Shown here in pieces: positions 30,501-39,020 of a stretch of 64,000 nucleotides of DNA (position 1 is its first letter; each line of letters starts with the position of its first letter). The translations under genes and the position numbers were made by a program. Under the pieces are notes generated by a model, which was not told where the DNA came from, ran no database searches, and saw only the letters and a list, made by a program, of their open reading frames with translations. Origin of the DNA: Corynebacterium sp. HMSC074A01 (GTDB lineage: Bacteria; Actinomycetota; Actinomycetes; Mycobacteriales; Mycobacteriaceae); NCBI RefSeq assembly GCF_001831515.1, contig NZ_KV825630.1, positions 251,575-315,574 on the forward strand, written 5' to 3'.

Positions 30501-30781
30501 AGCTGCTCGGAGGCAGCGCCCTTCGGGCACAGACGGCCGCGCGAGTGCGGCGAATCCGGGTCACCCTCGATCTGGATGACCTTCTCATCCTTGACGTACA
30601 CGCGCTGGCCACAGCCGACGGCGCAGTACGGGCAAACACTCTTGACGACGCGGTCGGCCTCTTCAATCCGGCCCTGCATCGTCTTACTCTTGTGCGATTC
30701 GGTGTTCTCACCACGGGCGAAAAGGTCACCGTCTCGCATCTGGCGCACAACCGGCCAGTTCAGGGGACTAAAACGAGACAT
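27512..30781 (-). CDS. fdhF: Selenocysteine-containing formate dehydrogenase catalytic subunit
   Basis: A molybdopterin enzyme of 1,089 residues that oxidises formate to CO2. The N-terminal 4Fe-4S cluster is bound by CPYCAVGC and RLCPKG (Cys50, 53, 57, 85). The active-site residue is encoded by TGA at 30217-30215: NQARI-U189-HSSTV matches the family context in which Sec (or Cys) binds molybdenum and is followed by the catalytic His190. The frame continues through GSSFGRGGATQP to the C-terminal pterin-binding domain. ATG 30781 gives the MSRFSPLNWPVVRQ N-terminus; the open frame further upstream is not supported. No twin-arginine signal is visible. Confidence 0.94.
30185..30217 (-). promoter_or_regulatory. 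UGA selenocysteine codon with SECIS hairpin
   Basis: The TGA at 30217-30215 is followed 11 bases later by a hairpin. GGTTCCCA (30203-30196) pairs with TGGGATCC (30192-30185), one mismatch, around the loop GTT. A bacterial SECIS needs a stem-loop 15-40 bases after the UGA with a G-U containing apical loop, and this fits. It lies inside the coding frame and is expected to bind the SelB winged-helix domain. Confidence 0.88.
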
Positions 30782-30958
30782 GCCCCCTACCCTAGCCGAA
30801 GTTGCCCTCCACCACGAGTTTTCCAGCGCGCCGCCAGCTCTTTCCACTCTCGCGCTACATAATTGATTCAACTTTGATACATTCAGTGTGCTTGGCCTCC
30901 AACGTCCAAGCATTTCTGCCGAAAACTCCATTTTTCTTACAGCCTGAACCGAGTGAGC

Positions 30959-32401
30959 ATGCACACTTCTCCCCGCCGCCGCGCACTGCGCAGCACCACC
31001 ATCGCCAGCGCTGTTGCGCTCTCCCTCACCGTGGCCTCACCAGGTGCCGGTGCCGACGAAGACTCGAATGAGGAAGTCTTCGGTTCTGGCCCGGACGCCT
31101 CGGCCGAGTTCTCCGAGCAGTACGCCGCGGAGCACGGAGTGGAGTTCCACTACCAGCAAAACCAGGTAGGCACCCAGGACGCGGTGAAGATGCCAAGTGG
31201 GGCGACCGTACGTGTCATGGGCGATATCCTCGGCACCTGGTCGCAGGGCGTCGGCATGGGCGCGACCGACCTCGGCGTGATGGCACCGCTGGGTGGGAAA
31301 GACTTTGCCATGATCTTCGGCGATTCCTTTACCGGCGGCACGGTCTTCGACGGGGACTGGATGAGCCCGACCGGCCTGGTTGGCCACGTCGACAAGGACG
31401 GCTTCGTGCAGGTCTCCGGACCGCTCAACGACAGCAACCGTGTGCGCCCCCTGATCAGCTACGCACCGGAGAAGGACTTCACGCTGCTGCCCTCCGACAT
31501 CATCAACATCGATGGCACCCTGTACATGCAGGGCATGTGGAACCGCGGCCTGCACAACGTCAGCAACACCCAGATCTGGAAGTCGGATTCGCGCGGCAAG
31601 CGCTGGACCTCGGTGGGCTACACCAGCCACAACTACCTCAATGGCCTGGGCGACATGATCAGCTGGGAGCAGGGCCCGGACGGCTACATCTACGTGGTGA
31701 TGTCCTCCTTCGAGCGTAAGGACGACGTGTACCTCTCCCGCTTCAAGATCGAGGATATCGGCGATCGCGACAAGTGGGAGCTGTTCAACCCGGGTTCCGG
31801 CGAGTGGGGCGACCACTACGCCCCCATCATCGACCACCGGATGCAGGCCGGCGAGATGAACTTGCGCTACATCCAGGGTTACTGGGTGCTCGTGATCTTC
31901 AACAACGAGACCGGGGCGATCGAGGTCCGCATTTCCGACGAGATCGCCCGCAATTGGAACGACGTGCCGGTGACCACGATCGCCAAGAACGGCAGCTGGG
32001 CAAACCCGCAGTCGCCACGTAACTGGTCGCAGCCCTACGGCGGCTACATCGTCCCGGGCTCAACCATCGACAACCTGGACGTGGTGATCTCGCAGTGGAA
32101 CACCGGCACCCACAAGCGCTACATGGCGACCCAGTTCAACGTCCGCGGCCTGGACGAGATCTACGGCATCGATGCTGCTTCCCTGCCCGCCCTGCCGGAG
32201 CCTCCCGTGGCCAACGACATCCCGGGCGCTGATGGAAGGAGCGCCAGCAACAGCTCGCTGAGCTCCGGCATGGACGAGACCACTGAGAAGATCGTCACCA
32301 TCGTCGGCGTGCTCGGCGGCATCGCCGCGATTGCCGCCATGTCCTTCCCGTTCTGGCGCGACATGCTGCCGCCGCAGCTGCGCGAGATGCTGCACATCTA
32401 G
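30959..32401 (+). CDS. Secreted, membrane-anchored DUF4185 protein
   Basis: A 480-residue protein with a signal peptide (RRRALRSTTIASAVALSLTVASPGAGA), a DUF4185 five-bladed-propeller-like domain (about residues 50-395), a Ser-rich linker, and a C-terminal membrane helix (IVTIVGVLGGIAAIAAM) with a short cytoplasmic tail. Landmarks of the domain include MIFGDSFTGG, NIDGTLYMQGMWNRG and 'YVVMSSFERKDDVYLSRF'. Some DUF4185 proteins of mycolata are D-arabinan hydrolases (family GH183), so cell-wall arabinan trimming is a reasonable guess. An in-frame GTG two codons earlier (30953) is an alternative start. Confidence 0.75.
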   Translation: MHTSPRRRALRSTTIASAVALSLTVASPGAGADEDSNEEVFGSGPDASAEFSEQYAAEHGVEFHYQQNQVGTQDAVKMPSGATVRVMGDILGTWSQGVGMGATDLGVMAPLGGKDFAMIFGDSFTGGTVFDGDWMSPTGLVGHVDKDGFVQVSGPLNDSNRVRPLISYAPEKDFTLLPSDIINIDGTLYMQGMWNRGLHNVSNTQIWKSDSRGKRWTSVGYTSHNYLNGLGDMISWEQGPDGYIYVVMSSFERKDDVYLSRFKIEDIGDRDKWELFNPGSGEWGDHYAPIIDHRMQAGEMNLRYIQGYWVLVIFNNETGAIEVRISDEIARNWNDVPVTTIAKNGSWANPQSPRNWSQPYGGYIVPGSTIDNLDVVISQWNTGTHKRYMATQFNVRGLDEIYGIDAASLPALPEPPVANDIPGADGRSASNSSLSSGMDETTEKIVTIVGVLGGIAAIAAMSFPFWRDMLPPQLREMLHI

Positions 32402-32416
32402 CGCCAGCACAGACAG

Positions 32417-32446
32417 AAGCGCCCCCGGCTACCACCGGGGGCGCTT
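32417..32446. terminator. Bidirectional rho-independent terminator
   Basis: AAGCGCCCCCGG and CCGGGGGCGCTTT form a perfect 12-base-pair stem with a six-base loop. T-runs or A-runs on either side allow it to end both the DUF4185 transcript and the convergent peroxidase transcript. Confidence 0.85.
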
Positions 32447-32463
32447 TCGCGTCGTTGCAAGCC

Positions 32464-33423
32464 TTACTCGGAGACGAGCCCCGGCTTCGCGTGCTCCTCG
32501 GCGTTTTCCAAGAAGTCTGCCGACGGGGCGAAGAAGTTCACGCCGGTCAGCGCCTCGGAGAAGTCTAGGATGCGGTCGTAGTTGCCCTCGGGCTCGCCGA
32601 TGAACATGCGTCGCAGCATGCGCTCGGTGATTTCCACGTCCTTGGCGTAGCTCATGAAGTAGGTGCCCTGGTTGCCCAGTGCATCGCCGAAGGTGAGGTT
32701 GTTGCGCACGATCTCGAGCGACTCGCCGTCCTCGTCCTTGACCGAGTTCACGGCCACGTGGGAATTGGCAGGTTTTACGTCCTCGTCGAACTCAATGTCG
32801 TCGTGCTTGGTGCGGCCGATGACTTTCTCCTGCTCCTCTACCGGCAGCGCATCCCAGTCCTTCAAGTTGTGGATGTACTTCTGCGCCACGATGTAGGAGC
32901 CGCCGGCCCACTCACCCTCGCTGATCAGCGCAGTCTCGATGCCGGCTTGGCCGCGCGGGGACTCCGTGCCGTCGACAAAGCCGAGCGGATCGCGGAAGTC
33001 CTGGTACTGGAAGGCATGCACCTCGTCGTATTCGGCGACGGCGCCGTCGAGCACGACGTTGATGCGCCGCGCCAGCTCGAAGGCCACGTCGTACTCGTCG
33101 GCGCGGATGTGGAAGAAAAGATCACCCGGCGTCGACGGCGCGTGGTGCTTGGCGCCCTGCAGCTCGCGGAAAGGGTGCAGGCCTTCCGGCTTCGGGGTGT
33201 CAAACATGCGCTCCCACAGCTCGGCACCGATGCCCACGACGGCGCTGAGCTGCGCCGAAGGCCAGCGGAAGCCAACGCCGTTGACCAGGCCCTGCAGGCC
33301 GGTGATCGCCTCGAGCGCTTGCTTCTCGACGCCCTCCTTCAGCGTGATGGTCAAAAAGATGGCGTCCTTGGATTGGGGCAGGATGACAGTTTGCGAAACG
33401 TCAGCTGAGTACTTTTCGGTCAT
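32464..33423 (-). CDS. DyP-type heme peroxidase
   Basis: A 319-residue cytoplasmic peroxidase of the dye-decolourising family, YfeX/B-type. The GxxDG distal motif reads FVDGTESP (about residues 148-155). The proximal histidine is in PANSHVAV, and the distal arginine follows in EIVRNNLTFG. The C-terminus is family-typical (EGNYDRILDFSEALTGVNFFAPS). It is normally heme-loaded and acts on peroxides. No encapsulin gene or targeting tail adjoins it. ATG 33423 has TAAGCT exactly seven bases upstream, so its transcript is probably leaderless; the promoter would lie in the 3' end of the MerR gene. Confidence 0.88.
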   Translation of the reverse strand: MTEKYSADVSQTVILPQSKDAIFLTITLKEGVEKQALEAITGLQGLVNGVGFRWPSAQLSAVVGIGAELWERMFDTPKPEGLHPFRELQGAKHHAPSTPGDLFFHIRADEYDVAFELARRINVVLDGAVAEYDEVHAFQYQDFRDPLGFVDGTESPRGQAGIETALISEGEWAGGSYIVAQKYIHNLKDWDALPVEEQEKVIGRTKHDDIEFDEDVKPANSHVAVNSVKDEDGESLEIVRNNLTFGDALGNQGTYFMSYAKDVEITERMLRRMFIGEPEGNYDRILDFSEALTGVNFFAPSADFLENAEEHAKPGLVSE

Positions 33424-33437
33424 GCGCCCCAGCTTAC

Positions 33438-34199
33438 CTACCACTGGGGCGAGTCCACATCCACACCTGCTGCCGCTGCGTGGGCGGTGACCAGCTCGAG
33501 GAGGTAGTCCTGCGCACCAGCGTAGGCCTCGTGGAAGCGCTCGTCGCCGACGTACATGCGCGCCAGGATCAGCTGGCGGGCCGGGGTGACCTCGTACCAC
33601 TGCGCGATTGAAGCGCGGTGTTTCTCCACGAGCCGCTCCGCTTCCTCCGAGCCGGGTTCGACTCCCTTCTCGCGCGCGGTGACCAATTCGGCGGCGAGCT
33701 CCTCCTGCTCGCGCATGAGCTGCTGTGCCTTCGTCGCATCCACCTTGGACAGCGCTTCCTGGGACTGGGCCCACTCGGGGGTGTGCCCCCAGCGGTTTTC
33801 AGCCTCTTCCTGGTATGCCGGGAATTCTTCGCCGAAGTACTGCTTCATATCTTCCATGGTCAGTGTGCCTTTCTGTTGCTTGTCCATCATTTCCTCGACC
33901 GCTTGGAGTTGGGCCTCGAGTGCGTCCCGGCGCGTGCGCAGAGCCTCGTGGTGGGCGGAAAGTGCGCGTGCGAGGTGGGACGGGGAGGCGTCGAGAAGCG
34001 TTGCGATGCGCGCAAGCGGGATGCCGATGCCCTGGTAGAGGGCGATCGCCGCGCCTCGTTCGAGGTCAAAGTCGTCGTAGACGCGGTAGCCGGTGCTCGT
34101 GCGCTCGGGCTGCAGTAGCTCGAGTGTCTCCCAGTGACGCAGTGCCTTTGGGGTGACGCCGAGGATGTCGGCGGCTTCGCCAATCGTGTAAGCGGTCAT
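33438..34199 (-). CDS. MerR-family regulator with TipAS domain
   Basis: A 253-residue transcription activator. Residues 1-70 are a MerR winged helix (YTIGEAADILGVTPKALRHWETLELL). A coiled coil follows at about 75-115. Residues about 125-253 form the TipAS drug-binding domain (FPAYQEEAENRWGHTPEWAQS, ARQLILARMYVGDERF). TipA-type proteins sense thiopeptide and other lipophilic drugs and activate export genes and their own gene. A MerR-type promoter precedes it. A second, frameshifted copy lies at 52433-53210. Confidence 0.9.
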   Translation of the reverse strand: MTAYTIGEAADILGVTPKALRHWETLELLQPERTSTGYRVYDDFDLERGAAIALYQGIGIPLARIATLLDASPSHLARALSAHHEALRTRRDALEAQLQAVEEMMDKQQKGTLTMEDMKQYFGEEFPAYQEEAENRWGHTPEWAQSQEALSKVDATKAQQLMREQEELAAELVTAREKGVEPGSEEAERLVEKHRASIAQWYEVTPARQLILARMYVGDERFHEAYAGAQDYLLELVTAHAAAAGVDVDSPQW

Positions 34200-34206
34200 A
34201 GGTGAA

Positions 34207-34237
34207 AGTGAACAGGTTGCCGTAGGGGCAAGGTCAA
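34207..34237 (-). promoter_or_regulatory. MerR-type promoter with operator dyad
   Basis: On the minus strand, TTGACC (34237-34232) and TTCACT (34212-34207) are 19 bases apart, the over-long spacing used by MerR regulators. The dyad TTGCC/GGCAA (34217-34231) fills the spacer. The -10 hexamer ends seven bases before the regulator's ATG. The same arrangement precedes the paralogue at 53210. Confidence 0.75.
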
Positions 34238-34971
34238 GCGCGGGCGCGTGGAACCCAGATCCACCCCTCCTCCGCGACGAGTTCTGCCTGGTCAGCGGGC
34301 GGGGCGATGCAGCGCCCGGCGCGGACCTCACGGGCGATCAGGGCGGCGATCACCGCGTCGAGGCAGTCCGCGCTTCCCACTGCAAGCGAGCGCCGGTTGC
34401 CCCAATCCAGCCCGAAGCGCGCACTGAGCCCCGCCGCGATCTCCTCGCGGACAGCTCGCCCGGCATCGCCCGCGCCCTTGTAGCCGCGATGCCGCATCCC
34501 CCACTGCTTGAGCGCGGCGGCCGGGTACACCTCGGCGACCTTGCCCTCACCGCCGCGGTGGGTGTTCACGCCAGCGGCACGCAGGCGTTGCTCGATTCCT
34601 GCCCAGCGCAGGGCGGGGTGCGCGATCCGCTCGGCGGCCACCGGCAACGGGGTCACGCCTGCGGTGCGGCGGACTTCCAGGTCGGTGAAGCGGTTGACCA
34701 GCTCGCGCCGCGCGTCCGGACCCGCTCCAGCGGGCAAGCCGTCCTCCCCCGCTGCGTGAGCGTTGAGGAACTCCCGAAACGCCCGCGGCCACCCGAGCGG
34801 GATGTCCACACCGGTAAGTTCGGCGCGGGTGATGTGGGTTACGAGGTGGTCGTCGGTGGCGGTGCACGTGGCGTCGATAAGCAATGGCCCAGCGGGCGTG
34901 ACCTGAATCAGCGCGGTGCCGGTCTTGGCGGGGTCGGCGGCGAGATCGATGCCGGAAAAGTACTGTTCCAC
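34234..34971 (-). CDS. DUF429 family protein
   Basis: A 245-residue protein of DUF429, a predicted RNase H-like fold nuclease family. Key acidic residues are visible in YFSGIDLAADPAKTGTA (Asp near residue 8), GVDIPLGWP (Asp near 52) and SADCLDAVIAAL (Asp near 200). Function is unproven. The GTG at 34971 was chosen because TAAGCT lies exactly seven bases upstream, marking a leaderless start, and no SD is present. The gene ends inside the promoter of the TipA-like gene and is divergent from the MFS pump. Confidence 0.75.
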   Translation of the reverse strand: MEQYFSGIDLAADPAKTGTALIQVTPAGPLLIDATCTATDDHLVTHITRAELTGVDIPLGWPRAFREFLNAHAAGEDGLPAGAGPDARRELVNRFTDLEVRRTAGVTPLPVAAERIAHPALRWAGIEQRLRAAGVNTHRGGEGKVAEVYPAAALKQWGMRHRGYKGAGDAGRAVREEIAAGLSARFGLDWGNRRSLAVGSADCLDAVIAALIAREVRAGRCIAPPADQAELVAEEGWIWVPRARA

Positions 34972-34992
34972 GCGCAAGAGCTTAGAGGTAGA

Positions 34993-36441
34993 GTGACCCG
35001 GGTGACGCAGCAACGATCCCCTTGGGCGGCTCTGTGGAGCATGATGCTCGGGTTTTTCATGATCCTGGTCGACTCGACCATCGTTTCCGTGGCGATTCCC
35101 GCGATCACCGCGGATTTGGGTGCGAGCTACAGCTCGGTGATCTGGGTCAACAGCGCCTACCTGCTCGCGTACGCGGTGCCGCTTTTGATTACCGGCCGCC
35201 TCGGCGACCGCTTTGGGCCGCGCACGATTTACCTGACCGGGCTCGCGCTCTTTACCGTGTCTTCGCTGGCCTGCGGGCTGGCGGGCACCATCGAGGCGCT
35301 CATCATTGCGCGCGCCTTCCAAGGCCTGGGCGGGGCGATGGTCACCCCGCAGACGATGGCGGTGATGATCCGCACCTTCGCCCCCACTGAGCGCGGCGGC
35401 GCGATGGGCGTGTGGGGCGCGACCGCAGGGGTGGCCACCATTACCGGGCCGCTGTTGGGCGGACTGCTTGTCGACGCCTCCGGGTGGCCCTGGATCTTCT
35501 ACGTCAACATCCCCGTCGGCATCCTCGGACTCATCCTCGGCTGGATCTTCGTCCCCCGACTCGAGCGCACCGCGCGCACCTTCGACTGGGTCGGCGTGGG
35601 CTTCAGCGCTGTGGGTATGTTCTGCCTGATCTTTGGCATCCAGGAAGCCAACGCGCTCAACTGGGATTGGCGCGCGCTCGCCTTGATTATTGGTGGTCTC
35701 GTGCTGCTTGTGGTCTTCGTCGCCTGGCAGTCACGGATTCGCCAGGACGCCCTCGTGCCTCTGGAGCTTTTCAACGACCGCAACTTCTCGCTCGCCGCCG
35801 TCACCATCGCCGCCGTCGGTTTTGCCATGTCCACTTACATGATCCCGTGGATGATCTACATCCAGTCCGTCCAAGGCTTCTCCCCCACCAGTGCGGCCCT
35901 GCTCTTGGTGCCCGCAGGGCTCGTCTCGGGCACGCTCTCGCCGTGGATCGGCAAGCTGACCAACACGCATCAGCCCAACCCCTTCGCCATCACGGGCCTG
36001 ACGTTGCTCGCCCTTTCCATCGCGCTGACCGCATGGATCACCGACCCCGCGATCAGCCCCTACTGGCTGGTCGCTATCTCCGTGCTCAACGGCGTGGCCA
36101 ACTCGATGGTGTGGGGCCCGCTGTCCATGATTGCCCCCCGCAACCTCCCCGGTGCCCTCGCCGGCGCGGGATCCAGCGTCTATAACACGCTGCGCCAGGT
36201 CGGTGCCGTCATCGGTTCCGCCGCCATCGCCGCACTCATGTCAGCTCAACTCGACGCGCAGCTTGGCGACGGTGCCGGCGACGCCGCCGTCGGCCCGAGC
36301 ACAACCGGCGGGCTGCCCGAGGCACTGCACGCCCCGTTCGCACTGGCGATGTCGCACTCGCTCTACCTGCCCGCCGCCGTCGCACTGCTTGGCGCGGTGT
36401 TGGCATGCGGCTTCGCGCGGACGAGGAGCTGGAACGACTAG
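34993..36441 (+). CDS. DHA2-family MFS drug exporter
   Basis: A 482-residue pump of the EmrB/QacA type with 14 predicted helices. Motif A is GRLGDRFGPRTIYL (about residues 70-84), motif C is GATAGVATITGPLLGG (about 140-156) and motif B-like is ARAFQGLGGAM (about 107-117). Such proteins expel lipophilic drugs or cations with protons. GTG 34993 follows AGAGGT; GTG 35002 is an alternative. Its position near the TipA-type MerR gene suggests a drug-response role, but no operator was seen upstream. Confidence 0.85.
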   Translation: MTRVTQQRSPWAALWSMMLGFFMILVDSTIVSVAIPAITADLGASYSSVIWVNSAYLLAYAVPLLITGRLGDRFGPRTIYLTGLALFTVSSLACGLAGTIEALIIARAFQGLGGAMVTPQTMAVMIRTFAPTERGGAMGVWGATAGVATITGPLLGGLLVDASGWPWIFYVNIPVGILGLILGWIFVPRLERTARTFDWVGVGFSAVGMFCLIFGIQEANALNWDWRALALIIGGLVLLVVFVAWQSRIRQDALVPLELFNDRNFSLAAVTIAAVGFAMSTYMIPWMIYIQSVQGFSPTSAALLLVPAGLVSGTLSPWIGKLTNTHQPNPFAITGLTLLALSIALTAWITDPAISPYWLVAISVLNGVANSMVWGPLSMIAPRNLPGALAGAGSSVYNTLRQVGAVIGSAAIAALMSAQLDAQLGDGAGDAAVGPSTTGGLPEALHAPFALAMSHSLYLPAAVALLGAVLACGFARTRSWND

Positions 36442-36503
36442 GAGGAGCTCGCCACGTATTTTATAGTGGGCACGCACACTCCCCTGGACGAAAGGATGCC
36501 ACC

Positions 36504-37019
36504 GTGGCCGATACCCCCGAGATGCGCGTGGGCGACGCCGAGCGCTCTGCCGCGCTCGACCGGTTGGGCACACATTTTGCCGACGGTTACCTCAACGTCG
36601 CCGAGTTCGACGACCGCACCGCACAGGCCGCCTCGGCCACGACGCGCGGCGAACTTGAGTCGCTTTTCCGCGACCTACCGGAGCCTTCCCACAGCAAGGA
36701 GCTGGCCTCCCCAGCGAACACGACCCGCGAGGCCGAATTGGAGCGCAAGCTCCGCGTGAAGCGGAACTGTGATCGCGCGGCGGGGCTGGTTGTCGGCTTC
36801 GGCGCGGCGGTCTTTTTCCTGCTGCAATTCGTCTTTGATGTCTCAATGGCCTGGGTGGCCTGGCCAATCGTTGGTGTGGTGTGCCTGGGAATTTATTCCT
36901 TCGCCGATATTTCCGAAGAAGAGTACGACGTGTTGGAAGAGCTCGAAAAGGAGGACAACAAGGAACGAGCGGAACGGCTGCGAATCGCGTATGAGCGTCG
37001 CAAAGAGCTGGGCAAGTAG
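36504..37019 (+). CDS. DUF1707 membrane protein
   Basis: A 171-residue protein with an N-terminal DUF1707 domain (MRVGDAERSAALDRLGTHFADGYL), two membrane helices at about residues 95-135, and an acidic coiled-coil tail ending RRKELGK. DUF1707 is found in many actinobacterial membrane proteins of unknown role. The GTG start at 36504 has AAAGGA upstream. A copy without the membrane part lies at 53262. Confidence 0.8.
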   Translation: MADTPEMRVGDAERSAALDRLGTHFADGYLNVAEFDDRTAQAASATTRGELESLFRDLPEPSHSKELASPANTTREAELERKLRVKRNCDRAAGLVVGFGAAVFFLLQFVFDVSMAWVAWPIVGVVCLGIYSFADISEEEYDVLEELEKEDNKERAERLRIAYERRKELGK

Positions 37020-37137
37020 CGCAAACCTTGGGGCCGCCTGCATTGCGGATCACAATTTCTTTGAAATTTATCCCTCGGCATAGGCGAGAATCTATTAACC
37101 TAACGTTCATCACGTTTCCCGGACCAAAGGACGAACC

Positions 37138-38130
37138 ATGCACACCTCTCGCCCCGCCCTGGCCCTAATTGCAACCGCCGCACTGCTTTTCCCCACGCTC
37201 GCCGCTTGTTCCTCCGACAGTGAGGGCGGCTCGGGCGGCGACACTGCGGGTGGTGAAAGCTACTCCATCGGTATTAGCCAGCTCGTGCAGCACCCCGCGC
37301 TCGACGCCGCGACCGAGGGCTTCAAGGAAGCCTTTGCCGACGCCGGCGTGGACGTCGAGTTCACCGAGCAGAACGCCAACGGCGAACAGGCCACCGCACT
37401 GACCATTGCGCAGCAGTTCGCTGGGCAGAACCTGGACCTGATCTTGGCCAACGCCACCCCGGCGGCCCAGGCAATGGCGCAGAACGTCACCGACACCCCG
37501 ATCCTGTTTACCTCCGTCACCGACCCGGTCGAGGCCGAGCTGGTCAACGATTGGGATGCGCCGGGTGCCAACGTCACGGGTACCTCGGACAAGACCCCGC
37601 TGAAGGATCAGTTCGACCTGATCGAGCAGCTCGCTCCGGACACCAAGACGATCGGTATTGTCTACGCCTCCGGCGAGGTCAACTCGCAGATTCAGGTGAA
37701 GGACGCGGAGAAGGAGGCTGCGGAGCGCGGCTGGACCGTCGAGACGCAGACAGTGACCAGCGTGGGCGAGATCCCGCAGGCGGCAGAAACGCTCAGCGGT
37801 GTTGACGTTTTCTACGTACCCACCGACAACATGGTCGTCTCCGGCATTTCCTCGCTGGTGCAAGTTGCCGAGCAGCACCAGATCCCCGTGATCGGCGCCG
37901 AGGCTGGCACCGTCGAGGGCGGTGCTGCGGCCACCATCGGCATTGATTACAAGGAGCTCGGCCGCCAGACGGGCGAGATGGCGCTGCGCATCCTGCGTGA
38001 CGGCGAGGATCCGGCTGAGATGCCGGTGGAAACGGCCACCGAGTTCTCCTACGTGGTCAACGAAGACGCCGCGAAGGCGCAGGGTGTGGAGATTCCCGAG
38101 GAGATCCTGAAGCAGGCTGAGACTGTATGA
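37138..38130 (+). CDS. ABC transporter substrate-binding lipoprotein (TrpX family)
   Basis: A 330-residue lipoprotein (lipobox LAAC, Cys24) of the ABC_sub_bind/TrpX family, whose members bind aromatic amino acids or other small ligands. The fold is a type 1 binding protein (SYSIGISQLVQHPALD, IGIVYASGEVNSQIQ, FYVPTDNMVVSG). AAAGGA precedes the ATG. The stop overlaps the permease ATG (ATGA), so the three genes form one operon. The ligand cannot be fixed from sequence alone; Gln/Ser-rich ligand residues are unremarkable. Confidence 0.85.
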   Translation: MHTSRPALALIATAALLFPTLAACSSDSEGGSGGDTAGGESYSIGISQLVQHPALDAATEGFKEAFADAGVDVEFTEQNANGEQATALTIAQQFAGQNLDLILANATPAAQAMAQNVTDTPILFTSVTDPVEAELVNDWDAPGANVTGTSDKTPLKDQFDLIEQLAPDTKTIGIVYASGEVNSQIQVKDAEKEAAERGWTVETQTVTSVGEIPQAAETLSGVDVFYVPTDNMVVSGISSLVQVAEQHQIPVIGAEAGTVEGGAAATIGIDYKELGRQTGEMALRILRDGEDPAEMPVETATEFSYVVNEDAAKAQGVEIPEEILKQAETV

Positions 38131-39020
38131 TCCCGGCGCTTGAACTCGGCCTGATCTACGGGGTCATGGCGCTGGGGGTCTACCTCACCTTCCGCGTCCT
38201 CAACTTCGCGGACCTGACAGTAGACGGCTCATTTACTACCGGCGCGGGCACCGCCGCGGTACTCATCCTCGGCGGCGTCAACCCGTTTCTCGCGACGGCT
38301 GCTGGCTTTTGCGCCGGCTTTGCCGCGGGCGTCGTCACCGGACTTTTGCACACCAAGGGCGGAATCGACGGGCTGTTGGCCGGCATCCTCACCCAGATCG
38401 GGCTGTGGTCGATCAACCTGCGCATCATGGGCGGGGCAAACCTGCCGCTCTTGCGCAGCAACACCGCCTTCAGCCCGCTGAAGGACGCCGGGCTGCTGCA
38501 CTCCTGGGGCGGCGTTGGTTTGCTCGCGGTCTCCGTGCTGCTGCTCGCCTTGCTGGTCTACTGGTTCCTCACCACCGACCTGGGCCTTGCTATCCGCGCG
38601 ACCGGCGACAACGGACAGATGATCACTTCCTTCGGCGTGTCCACCGACGCGACGAAGATCCTCACGCTCGCGCTGTCGAACGGGCTGGTCGGCATGTCTG
38701 GCGCGCTCGTCGCACAATTCCAGGGGTTTGCCGACATCTCCATGGGCATTGGTCTGATCGTCGTCGGCTTGGCCTCCGTGATCGTGGGGCAGGCTATCGT
38801 CGGCCAGCGCGCGCTCCTGCAGGCAATCGTGGCTGTACTCATCGGTGCCGTGGCCTACCGCATGATCATCTTCTTCGCGCTGCAGCTCGGCTTGAACCCG
38901 AACGACATGAAGCTCGTCTCCGCAGTCCTGGTCATCGCCGCGCTGCTGCTGCCAAAGGTGCTCCCCAGCACCGGGCGTAAGCGCACCACACCAGCCGCAA
39001 GTGCAAAGGCGGACGCATAA
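38127..39020 (+). CDS. ABC transporter permease (TrpY-like)
   Basis: A 297-residue branched-chain/LivH-like permease with about eight to nine helices. Its N-terminus LELGLIYGVMALGVYLTFRVLNFADLTVDGSFT is diagnostic for the TrpX/TrpY/TrpZ group. The C-terminus is Lys/Ala-rich and cytoplasmic. It forms the membrane channel for the adjacent binding protein and starts at a four-base ATGA overlap. Confidence 0.88.
   Translation: MIPALELGLIYGVMALGVYLTFRVLNFADLTVDGSFTTGAGTAAVLILGGVNPFLATAAGFCAGFAAGVVTGLLHTKGGIDGLLAGILTQIGLWSINLRIMGGANLPLLRSNTAFSPLKDAGLLHSWGGVGLLAVSVLLLALLVYWFLTTDLGLAIRATGDNGQMITSFGVSTDATKILTLALSNGLVGMSGALVAQFQGFADISMGIGLIVVGLASVIVGQAIVGQRALLQAIVAVLIGAVAYRMIIFFALQLGLNPNDMKLVSAVLVIAALLLPKVLPSTGRKRTTPAASAKADA

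Noticed and set aside
26723..30862. A 1,379-codon open frame on the plus strand across the formate dehydrogenase genes
   Set aside because: It is the antisense shadow of fdhF/fdhB in high-G+C DNA. The minus strand shows cofactor motifs; the plus strand shows none.
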